Source: Lyngbya sp. CCAP 1446/10 (GTDB taxonomy: Bacteria; Cyanobacteriota; Cyanobacteriia; Cyanobacteriales; Microcoleaceae). From it: a stretch of DNA of 46,489 nt. Location of the stretch: contig NZ_JAIGNI010000047.1 in NCBI RefSeq assembly GCF_026130175.1, positions 1 to 46,489 on the forward strand. The letters run 5' to 3'. A program made the translations under genes and the position numbers. Shown here piece by piece: positions 7,433 through 16,347 of the stretch (position 1 is its first letter; every line of letters starts with the position of its first letter). The notes below the pieces were generated by a model. That model was not told where the DNA came from. It saw only the letters and a list, made by a program, of their open reading frames with translations, and made no database searches.

Positions 7433-8488
7433 GTGAAAACTCCTGTGAAAGAGCAAGAAAGAACCCCTCCCAATTTTTGGAATATGGTAAGCAATTTAGC
7501 CTTAGTCCGGTTTTTGCTTTTATTTGCTTCAGGTTGGGCTGGACTGCAACTTTTAGCTTACTTTGAAACCGCAGTCGCGGTTTTCACGATTGCTGCACTC
7601 GTGGCTTTTTTGCTCAACTATCCGGTACGAACTCTCCAGCGATTGTTACCGAGAAGTTTAGCTGTCGCCTTGGTTGTCTTGCTCACCATTTTAGTTTTTG
7701 GCGGTCTCACCGTCACCGTAGGCGTCACTCTTTTATCTCAAGGACAGCAATTAATTGACAGCATGACTGAATTTTTGAATGCTCTGGCGCCTCTGTCGGA
7801 TCGCATCGAAGCATTCTTGCGGGCGAGAAACCTGCAAGTCAACCTGCAAGTTATTGAGGAACAACTGCGAAATCAAGCTTTGGCTGGAGTTGTTTGGAGT
7901 ATTGCTTTTTTACAAGTATTTTTAACCAATTTATTGAATTTAATATTAATTATGGTGGTGGCTTCTTTCATGTTACTTGATGGAGAGAGGCTGTGGCTGT
8001 TGGTTCTCAAATTTATACCCCGACACCTCCACAGGCGTTTAAGTTTAACAATAGAGCGAAACTTTTTAGGATTTTTTCAGGCACAAATTTTGTTAATGTT
8101 ATTTTTGACAACAGCAAGCTTTGTAGTTTTCCTGTTGTTAGGCGTGAAATTTCCTTTAATTTTAGCATTTATTATCGGATTGTTTGATTTAGTTCCGGGG
8201 ATAGGAGCGACACTGGGAATTAGCTTAGTTTGTTTTATTGTATTGTCTCAAAGTGTGTGGCTGGCTTTGAAAGTATTGGCAGTTTGCATTGTTTTGCAGC
8301 AAATTCAAGACAACTTTATTCATCCGAGACTCATGCAAAATTCGCTTAACCTCAATCCGGTAGTGGTATTTTTTGCACTGTTAGTAGGCGCGAGAGCAGC
8401 AGGACTTTTAGGCATTTTTCTGGCTATTCCGCTGGCGGGAGTGATAGTTAGCTGGTTTGACATTGAAGAAATGCAAGCGGAAGGCTAA
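7433..8488 (+). CDS. AI-2E family transporter (PerM/UPF0118 type permease)
   Basis: This is a 351-residue inner-membrane protein with about seven or eight hydrophobic segments: a pair near residues 25-65, another at 77-103, then an amphipathic region (100-155) before the C-terminal group of helices. FDLVPGIGATLGI around residue 250 and LQQIQDNFIHPRLMQ around 287 are family landmarks. Members are called AI-2 exporters or PerM permeases, but the substrate is usually unknown; sodium/proton exchange has been shown for some relatives. The start is GTG at 7433. ATG at 7484 is an alternative and neither has a good ribosome site. It stands alone, with a strong hairpin about 95 bases downstream. Confidence 0.88.
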   Translation: MKTPVKEQERTPPNFWNMVSNLALVRFLLLFASGWAGLQLLAYFETAVAVFTIAALVAFLLNYPVRTLQRLLPRSLAVALVVLLTILVFGGLTVTVGVTLLSQGQQLIDSMTEFLNALAPLSDRIEAFLRARNLQVNLQVIEEQLRNQALAGVVWSIAFLQVFLTNLLNLILIMVVASFMLLDGERLWLLVLKFIPRHLHRRLSLTIERNFLGFFQAQILLMLFLTTASFVVFLLLGVKFPLILAFIIGLFDLVPGIGATLGISLVCFIVLSQSVWLALKVLAVCIVLQQIQDNFIHPRLMQNSLNLNPVVVFFALLVGARAAGLLGIFLAIPLAGVIVSWFDIEEMQAEG

Positions 8489-8582
8489 GTGATACAGCCA
8501 TCCTCTTTTAGATCAAATCCGGCTTAAAAACCAGGTTTTAACCAAAGCACTGGGGATTTAAGCCCCCACCTTTAGGTGGATT

Positions 8583-8619
8583 GTTTTGAGGCAGGGGCTT
8601 AAATCCCCTGCCTCAAAAC
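8583..8619. terminator. 15-bp perfect hairpin downstream of the permease
   Basis: GTTTTGAGGCAGGGG (8583-8597) pairs perfectly with CCCCTGCCTCAAAAC (8605-8619) around a 7-base loop. It lies between two convergent genes and could end transcription from either side. The lack of a clean T-run and the nearby related sequence GGGGATTTAAGCCCC suggest it may also be a dispersed palindromic repeat. Confidence 0.55.
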
Positions 8620-8624
8620 TTCGC

Positions 8625-8689
8625 ACTCAACTGTCAACTGTCAACTGTTAACTGTCAACTGTTAACTGTCAACTGTTAACTGCCAACTA
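8625..8689. repeat. heptanucleotide repeat AACTGTC/AACTGTT
   Basis: About nine tandem 7-bp units alternate between AACTGTC and AACTGTT. A short stretch of the same unit appears near 14969-14986. Confidence 0.85.
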
Positions 8690-8808
8690 GAAGTCCGATG
8701 CTTCAAAAACTATCCTCGGCGCAACACGCAACTAAAAGTAAAAATAAAAAGGTAAAGAGAAAAAGCAACGTAGGGTGTAACACTCCGTGCACACTTTACT
8801 GCGTAGAG

Positions 8809-9624
8809 TCAATTAATAAATTGCAAATCAGTAGGAAATCTTGCTTCTTCTGGTTCGGGATCGTAAATGTAATCGCAGTCAAAGCGCAGAGCTTGGGAGT
8901 GGCGACTTATAGAAAATCCGCAGTGAGTCACCATTTCTGTAGTAAAAGTAGCCATGACTAACTCTATGAGTTTTCTGTAAGAAATGTTAGGCTGTTGAAC
9001 GTAATAAGCGCGTCTGGCAAAAAAGATTCTCTCATCTTTCGGTACAATTATGCCATTAATTCTGTGGGCGTGTTGAATCGGCTTGATGTAGCTTTCAATA
9101 AACTGCGACTGACTTTTTTGCAGTCTGGCTAATCTTTCATGTTGCAACCAGCTCATTTGAAACACAATCTTAATAAACTCAAAACCCAAAATGTAGTTAA
9201 AAACATTATTGCGTTCTTCTGTACTCAAGACAAATCGGAGCGCGGATTCTAAATATTGGTCGGTTTCTCGGCGCGATTGTTGAGCTGAGTGGATGTAAAA
9301 TTGTTTGATGTAGCTTCTTAAATCAGATTCGTTCAATTCTTTTTTGACTTGAAATCTGATTAAATACTCTTTAACTCGGTAGAGAGTATCTACATCTTCA
9401 AACATTTTTGAGACTAAGCCGTCGGCTGTGTAGTCATCTAAAAATTCTGCTTGCAAGTCGGGAGTAGAGGCGCACAATATGTAGGAAAGGGACAACACGT
9501 AGCGCCGCTGGTTCCAAGGTAAACTTTCGGCCCAAGCTTTAACTTCTACAGGGAGTTTTTCCAGCACGGTATCTGTGTGGGGGCGTTGAGAAAGGTCGGC
9601 ATATTTATCTTTTTGTTTAATCAT
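8809..9624 (-). CDS. conserved cyanobacterial protein of unknown function
   Basis: This 271-residue soluble protein is mostly helical and charged, with no signal peptide or membrane segment. Notable stretches are VKAWAESLPWNQRRYVLSLS (about residues 28-47), LQAEFLDDYTADGLVSKMFED (58-78) and a C-terminal GFSISRHSQALRFDCDYIYD. I have the impression of a cyanobacteria-wide family, but I cannot name a function and none should be assumed. The start is ATG at 9624 with CAGGGA just before it. The frame ends next to repeats and faces the permease gene. Codon use is like its neighbours, so it appears to be a genuine gene. Confidence 0.75.
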   Translation of the reverse strand: MIKQKDKYADLSQRPHTDTVLEKLPVEVKAWAESLPWNQRRYVLSLSYILCASTPDLQAEFLDDYTADGLVSKMFEDVDTLYRVKEYLIRFQVKKELNESDLRSYIKQFYIHSAQQSRRETDQYLESALRFVLSTEERNNVFNYILGFEFIKIVFQMSWLQHERLARLQKSQSQFIESYIKPIQHAHRINGIIVPKDERIFFARRAYYVQQPNISYRKLIELVMATFTTEMVTHCGFSISRHSQALRFDCDYIYDPEPEEARFPTDLQFIN

Positions 9625-10494
9625 TCCCTGAAACCTTATGTTAGTAAATTGAGCGGGTAATACATCGCAGGTAACTAGCAGGGTAAAGCAGAGGCGTAGA
9701 TTTGCAAATGATATTTATTTTTTTATATATCTTAACATACATGATGTCGCAGGTCAAGGCGGTGATCTGTCTCACACTTTTGCGGACTTATAATCACAAC
9801 TTTGAGCTTGATATATCACATTTTGGGGCTGTGAGTGTCACGCGAAAAGCTTATTCAGCTCACTGTGGTAACGGCAGGTTTGGTTGATGATTAAATGAGG
9901 TGATTTAGAACTTTTTGTTAAGAATAATTACTGAGGTAAACTATGAACTCGACTACAAATATTTTTCCTAAAAATCAGTGCTAATACTTAAGTTTTGGCG
10001 ATCGCCTCGTCCAACCAGTGCGAGAGTGGGTAGATAGCATTGCAGTGGGCGATCGGCAAGTAGCGTGCGTGGTTGTGCCAACTTATACCCGCACGATGTC
10101 CTTTTGAGAGAGATATCCAGCTATGGGGACACCATCTTTTCCACATACCGCCTATGTGTAAGCTGAATCCTCTGTATGAGCAATTAGTGGGGTTGCGTTT
10201 TCGATCGCTCTCGTTTTTGGCTGACGTATGCGGGGAAGATGTAACGCCGTACTGTTGATTGAGGGGTGTTATACCTCGATCGCCCGTTGAGATCAATTAT
10301 TTACGGGGTGCATCGCTCTGCTAGTTGTTCGATCGCTAATTTCAGCGATTATCGTTGATAATATCAGTGGATGCCTCTAGAGCGGAGCAGGCATCCATCG
10401 TCGCTGTTAAGTCAAAACTAACACCAAACGATAACAGCAAAAACAATAACTATAAAAATAATTTAACAAGCTACTTTGGCTCAGGGAAGTGAAT
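9625..10494. other. 870-bp stretch without a convincing gene
   Basis: Only short frames are present. A minus-strand frame at 9988-10296 (ending HWLDEAIAKT) looks protein-like at its end and may be a degraded gene remnant. A hairpin GGATGCCT/AGGCATCC (10369-10376 with 10389-10396) lies about 100 bases before the HD-domain gene. The promoter of the HD gene must lie here, but I could not place it. Confidence 0.5.
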
Positions 10495-11358
10495 ATGTTT
10501 AACGCAACGGAACTGCTGATTAACGCTTTTGTAAATCGGCTGATTGAAGGCTACCGCCACACTTACGGCGGGTTCAAATCTGACTATGGCGAGATTATTG
10601 CTTGGGTAGCCACTATGGCTTTGGAAAATATTGCTAATAGCGATGCTCTTTACCACAATGTAGAACACACTATTTTAGTGACATTGGTGGGACAAGAAAT
10701 TCTGCGCGGGAAGCACATCCGCGAAGGTGGTGTTTCCTGCGAACATTGGCTGCATTTCCACATAGCTTTGCTGTGCCACGATATCGGGTATGTTAAGGGC
10801 GTGTGCCAGCAAGATAGAACTGATTTGGGACTGTATGCGACGGGAATAGGCGACATGAAATTAAAGCTACATCGGGGGGCGACTGATGCTAGTTTAACGC
10901 CTTATCATGTCGATCGGGGAAAGATGTTTATTGAGGAGCGTTTTGGGGGGCACAGACTGATTGATGCTGAGATTATTAAGCAGAATATTGAGTTAACTCG
11001 TTTCCCCGTTCCTGCGGATGATGACCATCAAGATACTGTGAATTATCCGGGTTTGGTTCGGGCGGCGGATTTAATCGGTCAGTTGAGCGATCCGCGATAT
11101 TTGCAAAAGCTTGCTGGGTTGTTTTACGAGTTTGAGGAAACTGGTCAAAATCAGATCTTGGGGTATCGCAATCCGGCGGATTTGCGGGAGGGGTATCCTA
11201 AGTTTTATTGGAATGTGGTTTATCGGTATGTGAAAAATGCGATCGGCTATTTGGAACTAACGCAACAGGGGAAACAAATTGTTGCTAACCTGAGCGCAAA
11301 TGTGTTCCGGGTGGAGCATTCTGAGGTGGAAGTTGAGGAGGTGGCTGTAGTTCGTTAG
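10495..11358 (+). CDS. HD-domain phosphohydrolase
   Basis: This protein of about 287 residues has an HD/PDEase-type metal site. YHNVEHTILV near residue 54 provides the first histidines and LLCHDIGYVKG near 93 provides the HD pair. RAADLIGQLSDPRYL near 193 provides the likely distal aspartate. The YHNxxH plus HD arrangement recalls the cyclic-nucleotide phosphodiesterase branch of the superfamily, so a nucleotide or phosphoester substrate is likely but not shown. It is cytosolic. An upstream in-frame GTG at 10489 exists, but AGGGA at 10483-10487 lies 7 bases from the ATG at 10495 and only one from the GTG, so the ATG is preferred. It stands alone; an Rpn-type gene follows 219 bases later. Confidence 0.85.
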   Translation: MFNATELLINAFVNRLIEGYRHTYGGFKSDYGEIIAWVATMALENIANSDALYHNVEHTILVTLVGQEILRGKHIREGGVSCEHWLHFHIALLCHDIGYVKGVCQQDRTDLGLYATGIGDMKLKLHRGATDASLTPYHVDRGKMFIEERFGGHRLIDAEIIKQNIELTRFPVPADDDHQDTVNYPGLVRAADLIGQLSDPRYLQKLAGLFYEFEETGQNQILGYRNPADLREGYPKFYWNVVYRYVKNAIGYLELTQQGKQIVANLSANVFRVEHSEVEVEEVAVVR

Positions 11359-11577
11359 GCTTTGGGTTGAGTTGGGGCGATCCTTCTGGTTACTGATGCG
11401 ATCGAAAGGGCGATCGTCCCATTTCAATGTTAAGCTTGTGAATTGTTGTCGGTAGGGCGATCGCAATATCGTAAAATATAGCTATACCCACAGCACTAAG
11501 CAAATTTGAAAATGTTTTGATTGTTATTGCTCGATTGATTGATTCATTCAATCCTTAAGAAAGAGAGAAAACTAACA

Positions 11578-12631
11578 ATGAGATTCATTAATCCAAAAAT
11601 TGATTTTGCCTTCAAAAAAATCTTCGGTGGCAACGAAAGCAAACCAATCTTAATCAGCTTTCTCAATGCCATGATTTATAACGGCAATCCCACCATTGCC
11701 GACTTGGAAATTATCGATCCATATTTAGCATCGAGAGTCCAGTATCTCAAAGACTCTTACCTGGATGTCAAAGCTAGACTTGCAGGAGGCGCAACTGTAA
11801 TTATCGAGATGCAAGTTTTAAATGTGGCATCTTTTGCGAAACGGGTGGTTTATAATGCTGCGAAAACTTACTCGACACAACTGATTCGCGGCGAAGGTTA
11901 CTTTAAGTTAAAACCTGTAATTGCTTTGACAATTACAGATTTTGAAATGTTTGACAATGACCGGGAAGTAATTTCTCACTTTGTGTTCAAGGAGAAAAAG
12001 CGTTTATTTGAGTATCCAGATCCAGGGATGGAAATGATCTTTATTGAATTACCGAAATTCAACAAACAATTGGATCAGTTGGAAACTTTGACTGATAAGT
12101 GGGTTTATTTTATGAAAAATGCCCCCAGTTTGGAAGTAGTACCGTCAACAATGGAAAATGTCTCGGAAATACAACAAGCTTTTGCGATTGCTAATGAAAC
12201 TAACTTGAATGCTGAAGAGTTGAAAAATTTAGAAGATCGCGAGAGGTATATTATGGATCAGCAGGGAATCTTGCGAAAGGGAATTGAAGAAGGACTCGCA
12301 CAAGGGCGAGAACAAGGACTAGAAGAAGGGCGAGAACAAGGACTAGAAGAAGGACTCGCGCTAGGAATGAGAGAAAAGGCTCTGGAAATTGCTAGGCAAC
12401 TTCTCAATGTCCTTGACAATCAAACTATTATACCAATTTTTTATGAGGCTGCATAGAATCCGATCTCCCTGGCGCCCCCCTTAATCAGGAGGGGACAAGA
12501 TTCCGATCAAAGTCCCCCTTGCTTTCGGGGGATTTAGGGGGATCGAGATATATGTAACTTCACATTAAATTGGTATTAGTCAAACTACTGGTTTGAGTGT
12601 TGAAGATGTCCAAAACTTGCGGGATGAATAG
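11578..12631 (+). pseudogene. Rpn-family recombination-promoting nuclease, 3' end split by a MITE
   Basis: The current frame runs from ATG 11578 to TAG at 12454-12456 (292 residues). It is a PD-(D/E)XK transposase-like (Rpn) nuclease. MRFINPKIDFAFKKIFG opens it, and the acidic/basic core is visible as IIEMQ near residue 79. A charged tail has repeats of EQGLEEGRE (the DNA around 12300-12355 is a 24-bp duplication), followed by the helix ALEIARQLLNVLDNQTI. After that the frame enters a 145-bp palindromic element and stops early. Beyond it, the sequence 12579-12631 reads SQTTGLSVEDVQNLRDE and TAG, the usual end of this family. Removing 148 bp joins the two in frame. The catalytic part is intact, so the protein may still work with an altered tail. 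The ATG at 11578, preceded by an AAGAAAGAGAG stretch, is preferred to an upstream TTG at 11539. Confidence 0.85.
12431..12575. mobile_element. 145-bp MITE inserted in the Rpn gene
   Basis: The element has perfect 9-bp terminal inverted repeats, TACCAATTT and AAATTGGTA. It is bracketed by direct repeats that can be read as 3 to 5 bp (TTA up to TATTA), as expected of a target duplication. Its core (12462-12544) is the same C-run/G-run palindrome as in the elements at 882 and 19002, in inverted orientation. It has no coding capacity. Confidence 0.8.
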
Positions 12632-12641
12632 AAAGGAAGGA

Positions 12642-12694
12642 CTGAAGTCCTCACTACCAACCACAATCAAATTGGTTAGTAGTGAGGACTTCAG
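12642..12694. repeat. 16-bp stem palindrome GAGGACTTCAG family
   Basis: CTGAAGTCCTCACTAC (12642-12657) pairs perfectly with GTAGTGAGGACTTCAG (12679-12694). A further partial pair GAGGACTTCAGTCCTC follows at about 12711-12727 and a GAGGACTTCG at about 12742. It is a small cluster of palindromic repeats between the broken Rpn gene and the amylase gene. It may double as a terminator. Confidence 0.75.
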
Positions 12695-12885
12695 CCCTCA
12701 TCAAACAAGAGAGGACTTCAGTCCTCACTACTAACCTATAGAGGACTTCGCCATCTGTCTAAAGGAAGATTTTATTAAACGAGTAAATTACGTATTATGC
12801 TGTAAAAGTCAGTCACACCGGAAAGCTACCTCCGACTCTCACTCCGAATAACTGACCAATCTTACAGTATCAAAAAATAAATCTC

Positions 12886-14811
12886 ATGACACCAGTCACT
12901 CCCAATCAAACTTCCTCTCAATACGAAACTACCCAACCTGAAGAAAAAATTGAGTCTCTGGTACAAGAAGTTAAGCCAGAAAGCGAACTCGATTTAGAAT
13001 TCCTCTACACCAGAGACATTGAATTCCGACAAGAAACAATTTATTTCATTGTAGTCGATCGCTTCCAGGACGGCGACCCCACAAATAACGAAGGCCCAAA
13101 CCCTGAACTTTACGATCCAGAAGGCAAAGATTGGGGCAAATATTGGGGTGGCGACTTGCAAGGAGTTATCGACAAACTCGATTACTTAAAAGATATGGGT
13201 GTTACCGCAGTCTGGCTGACTCCGCTGTTCGAGCAAGTAGAAGCATTATTTGTCGAACAAGCTGCGATTCACGGCTACTGGACTAAAGATTTTAAGAGGC
13301 TAAATCCCCGGTTTATTGCCAAAGGTGATAATCCTTCTGTCAACCAAACACAAGAAACCAAAGATACCGTATTTGACAAATTAGTAGACGAGTTGCACCA
13401 GCGAAACATGAAACTCGTGCTGGATATTGTCTGCAATCACAGCAACCCGGATTTTAGCGGTAAAAAAGGGGAACTCTACGACGATGGCGTCAAAATAGCT
13501 GACTTTAATGAAGATAAAAATAACTGGTATCACCACTATGGCGAAGTCCAAAACTGGGAAGATGAGTGGCAAGTCCAAAACTGCGAACTGTCTGGTTTGG
13601 CGACTTTCAATGAGAACAATATTGCCTACCGCAGTTATATTAAGTCAGCAATTAAACAGTGGCTGGACAGAGGTGTTGATGCTTTGCGGGTTGATACGGT
13701 CAAGCATATGCCGATTTGGTTTTGGCAGGAATTTACTGCTGACATTTTAATGCACAGACCTGATGTTTTCATTTTTGGCGAGTGGATTTACAGCGATCCG
13801 AGAAATGACCTTTCTGTGGAATTTGTCAATGAGTCAGGGATGACTATTTTAGATTTTGGGCTGTGCGTGGCAATTCGAGAAGTATTGGGACAGGGGGCTG
13901 AAGCGGGATTTCAGTTGATTCAGGATGTTCTGGACTTGGATCATCGCTATTACGGGGCGACGGAGTTGATTACTTTTATTGACAATCACGATATGCCGAG
14001 GTTTCAGTCGTTGAATGCCGATCGACAAATGTTGCAATTGGCGATATGTTTAATGATGACGAGTCGTGGCATTCCCTGCATTTATTACGGCACTGAACAG
14101 TATCTGCACGATGATACAGAAGGGGGAAATGACCCTTACAATCGCCCGATGATGGAAAAGTGGGATACCGATTCGCCGATTTATCGAGATGTGCGGTTGC
14201 TGTCTGGATTGCGGCGGCTGAATCCTGCTATTTCGATGGGGAGTCAGTGGCAAAAATATCTAACTGCTGATGTTTATTGTTACGTGCGCCGCTATCGCGA
14301 TTCTGTGGTGTTTGTGGCGATGAATCGCGGCGATTCTGTGAATGTTGAAGCGGTTGATACTGAACTGCCTGATGGAGAGCATACGGAGGTTTTATCGCGC
14401 CGCAAGTTTGAAGTTAAAGAGGGGATGCTGTACAATTTAGAGTTGGGCGCGGGGGAAGTAATGATTTTTAGTCGCGTGGGAGAGCGAGTTAAGGCGAAAA
14501 CTATTGTGCGGGCGCAGCTTAACAGTGTGAAAAGTCAGCCTGGGGAAAGAATTGTGGTGATTGGAGATTGTCCTGAATTGGGAAATTGGGATATTAGTAA
14601 GGCTTACCCGCTGGAGTATATCAATACTAATACTTGGTTTGGGGAAATTCCTTTTAATGAAAGTGCGGGGAAGTTGATTTCTTATAAGTATGCGCTGCTG
14701 CGGGAAGGATTGTCGCCACTGCGAGAAAATTTGGTTTGTCGCCGCTGGGTTTTGGCTTCGGAAGGGACTGTGAAATGGCGGGATAAGTGGGCGAGTGGAC
14801 GGGAGTCTTGA
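12886..14811 (+). CDS. GH13 alpha-amylase-family enzyme with C-terminal CBM20
   Basis: This 641-residue glycoside hydrolase has all four GH13 regions: DIVCNH at about 180, GVDALRVDTVKH at about 264-275 with the nucleophile Asp, FGEW at about 298 with the acid/base Glu, and FIDNHD at about 364. The catalytic set is complete. A C-terminal starch-binding domain of the CBM20 type follows at about 539-640 (VVIGDCPELGNWDISKAYPL and WFGEIPF). The overall order resembles CGTase/maltogenic amylases. There is no signal peptide; the first 45 residues are acidic and Gln/Glu-rich. The likely substrate is therefore internal glycogen or maltodextrin rather than external starch. ATG 12886 has no clear ribosome site. 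It stands alone. Confidence 0.92.
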   Translation: MTPVTPNQTSSQYETTQPEEKIESLVQEVKPESELDLEFLYTRDIEFRQETIYFIVVDRFQDGDPTNNEGPNPELYDPEGKDWGKYWGGDLQGVIDKLDYLKDMGVTAVWLTPLFEQVEALFVEQAAIHGYWTKDFKRLNPRFIAKGDNPSVNQTQETKDTVFDKLVDELHQRNMKLVLDIVCNHSNPDFSGKKGELYDDGVKIADFNEDKNNWYHHYGEVQNWEDEWQVQNCELSGLATFNENNIAYRSYIKSAIKQWLDRGVDALRVDTVKHMPIWFWQEFTADILMHRPDVFIFGEWIYSDPRNDLSVEFVNESGMTILDFGLCVAIREVLGQGAEAGFQLIQDVLDLDHRYYGATELITFIDNHDMPRFQSLNADRQMLQLAICLMMTSRGIPCIYYGTEQYLHDDTEGGNDPYNRPMMEKWDTDSPIYRDVRLLSGLRRLNPAISMGSQWQKYLTADVYCYVRRYRDSVVFVAMNRGDSVNVEAVDTELPDGEHTEVLSRRKFEVKEGMLYNLELGAGEVMIFSRVGERVKAKTIVRAQLNSVKSQPGERIVVIGDCPELGNWDISKAYPLEYINTNTWFGEIPFNESAGKLISYKYALLREGLSPLRENLVCRRWVLASEGTVKWRDKWASGRES

Positions 14812-15227
14812 TTTTTGATTTTTGTGTGAGACTGTTAAATAATTTTAGGGTGCTTATGGGCGCACTTTACCAGAAAGAATTGGTTTAAAGCCGGAACCCC
14901 GATCGGGAGAAATTAAAATCAGACTATTCATTACTCCAATCCTCTTCCTTCTAGGTAGAGGTTGCTGTGAACTGTCAACTGTCAAATGAATGAAGGATGA
15001 TTCGTGTGTCAGATTTATGGTGGGGATTGCGCACTCGGAGGACGGGATTTATGGTACGCACTTCCCACCAAACCCAAATAAGCTTGGGTTCAAAAGACCT
15101 AGCGGTTGAAACCGCTGTCGGATCTTGGGCTGGGAAACCGGGTTTTAAGGACAGCAGGGCGCCAATCCTGTAGGAGTCAAAAACAGCAATAAGGGTCGAT
15201 CGGTCGATTCAAATGACTTAAGCTTTT
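14812..15227. other. spacer after the amylase gene
   Basis: About 415 bases contain no gene. AACCCAA/TTGGGTT (about 15070-15092) and GCGGTTGAAACCGC (near 15102) are small palindromes, and a few AACTGTC heptamers occur near 14969. The GCGGTTGAAACCGC motif is shared with the repeats at 19768-19850 and 29082-29305. Confidence 0.5.
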
Positions 15228-16112
15228 ATGCTGAAGTTAGCCGAAGCATTTATGTTTAACCTCATGTATATTTCTCCTGAGCAAGACGAAAAAATTCGCT
15301 ACACCATGCGGGAGTGTGGTCAAGAAGCCCACAAGCTTGCAGCGGAACCTTTTGAAGTTTCCGAGAAAGGCCCAGAGGACTACGTGACGAGTATCGATCG
15401 CTACTTAGACCGACAATTATCAGCAGTATTTAGCGCTTTGTTTCCTGAAGACGGCATGATTACCGAGGAAAACGTCGCCTCTAGAGCAGCTTATCGGGCT
15501 AATTACCAGCGCATCTGGTGCATCGATCCCATCGACGGGACTGAAGAATTTATTCAGGGAAAACAGCACTACGCTGTGATGGTGGGGCTGCTGCTTGACG
15601 GGGAACCCGTGGCTGGTTGGATCTACGCCCCGGCTTTTGACCAAATGTATTTTGGTGGTAAGGATTGGGGATTGTTCCAAACTGTGGGAAATCAAGCGCC
15701 GCAGCCGATCGCACTTTGCCAACCTCCCGCTCCGACAGTGGAAAATTGTAAAATTATTCTCGGCGACAGAGACCAGAAAAACTACGCCCGCGCGATCGCC
15801 CACAGCATCCCAGAAGCCGAATTTTACTCCCTGGGCAGCTTTGGCCTAAAAGTGATGGAAATCATACAAGGTCGAGCCGGTTTGTACCTGTATTTCAACG
15901 GCAGAGTTAAAGTGTGGGATACTGCCGGCCCTGTGGCTCTAGCTCTAGCAGCCGGATTGGTTTGTTGCGACTTGCAAGGTCAACCGCTGAGGTGGACTCC
16001 AGATGCGATCGATCCAGAGACTTTGGCGCACACGCAGTCGATCGCGATCGGCTGGCCGGACTACATAGAAGCTCTGTTGGCCAAAGTTCAACAGGCACTA
16101 GGATGCTGTTAA
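15228..16112 (+). CDS. inositol-phosphatase-superfamily enzyme, CysQ-like 3'(2'),5'-bisphosphate nucleotidase
   Basis: This protein of about 294 residues has the Li-sensitive, Mg-dependent phosphatase fold. The metal-binding motif DPIDGTEEFIQG is at about residue 102 and the second motif WDTAGPVALALAAG at about 232. An acidic TEEN near 83 provides the other ligand. The family removes a phosphate from PAP/PAPS (CysQ), inositol phosphate or fructose-bisphosphate. The sequence around the motifs resembles the CysQ group used in sulfate assimilation, but I would not exclude another substrate. It is cytosolic. The ATG at 15228 is used; ATGs at 15252 and 15264 are possible. It stands alone between long spacers. 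Confidence 0.8.
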   Translation: MLKLAEAFMFNLMYISPEQDEKIRYTMRECGQEAHKLAAEPFEVSEKGPEDYVTSIDRYLDRQLSAVFSALFPEDGMITEENVASRAAYRANYQRIWCIDPIDGTEEFIQGKQHYAVMVGLLLDGEPVAGWIYAPAFDQMYFGGKDWGLFQTVGNQAPQPIALCQPPAPTVENCKIILGDRDQKNYARAIAHSIPEAEFYSLGSFGLKVMEIIQGRAGLYLYFNGRVKVWDTAGPVALALAAGLVCCDLQGQPLRWTPDAIDPETLAHTQSIAIGWPDYIEALLAKVQQALGCC

Positions 16113-16347
16113 AACCGTTGAGGATTAAAGAATCTGCCAATTTTACGCGAACCGCGCCTCTACACCATTATTATCAATTACAGGAGCGATCGTCCGTAAG
16201 TTTCTCATTTGTCTGTCCTGTATGTCAGTCTCGTTTGCTTTGTGTCAATCTTGTATAGCAGCAACAGATTGTTTGTTTTCTCGAACATCGATCGCTCCCT
16301 AGTTGTTGGCTGTCGCTTAATCATATTTCCCACCTCCGCGAGTTTGC

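Noticed and set aside
8698..8961. An 87-residue plus-strand frame
   Set aside because: It overlaps the end of the well-supported minus-strand gene at 8809-9624 and has no protein-like pattern.
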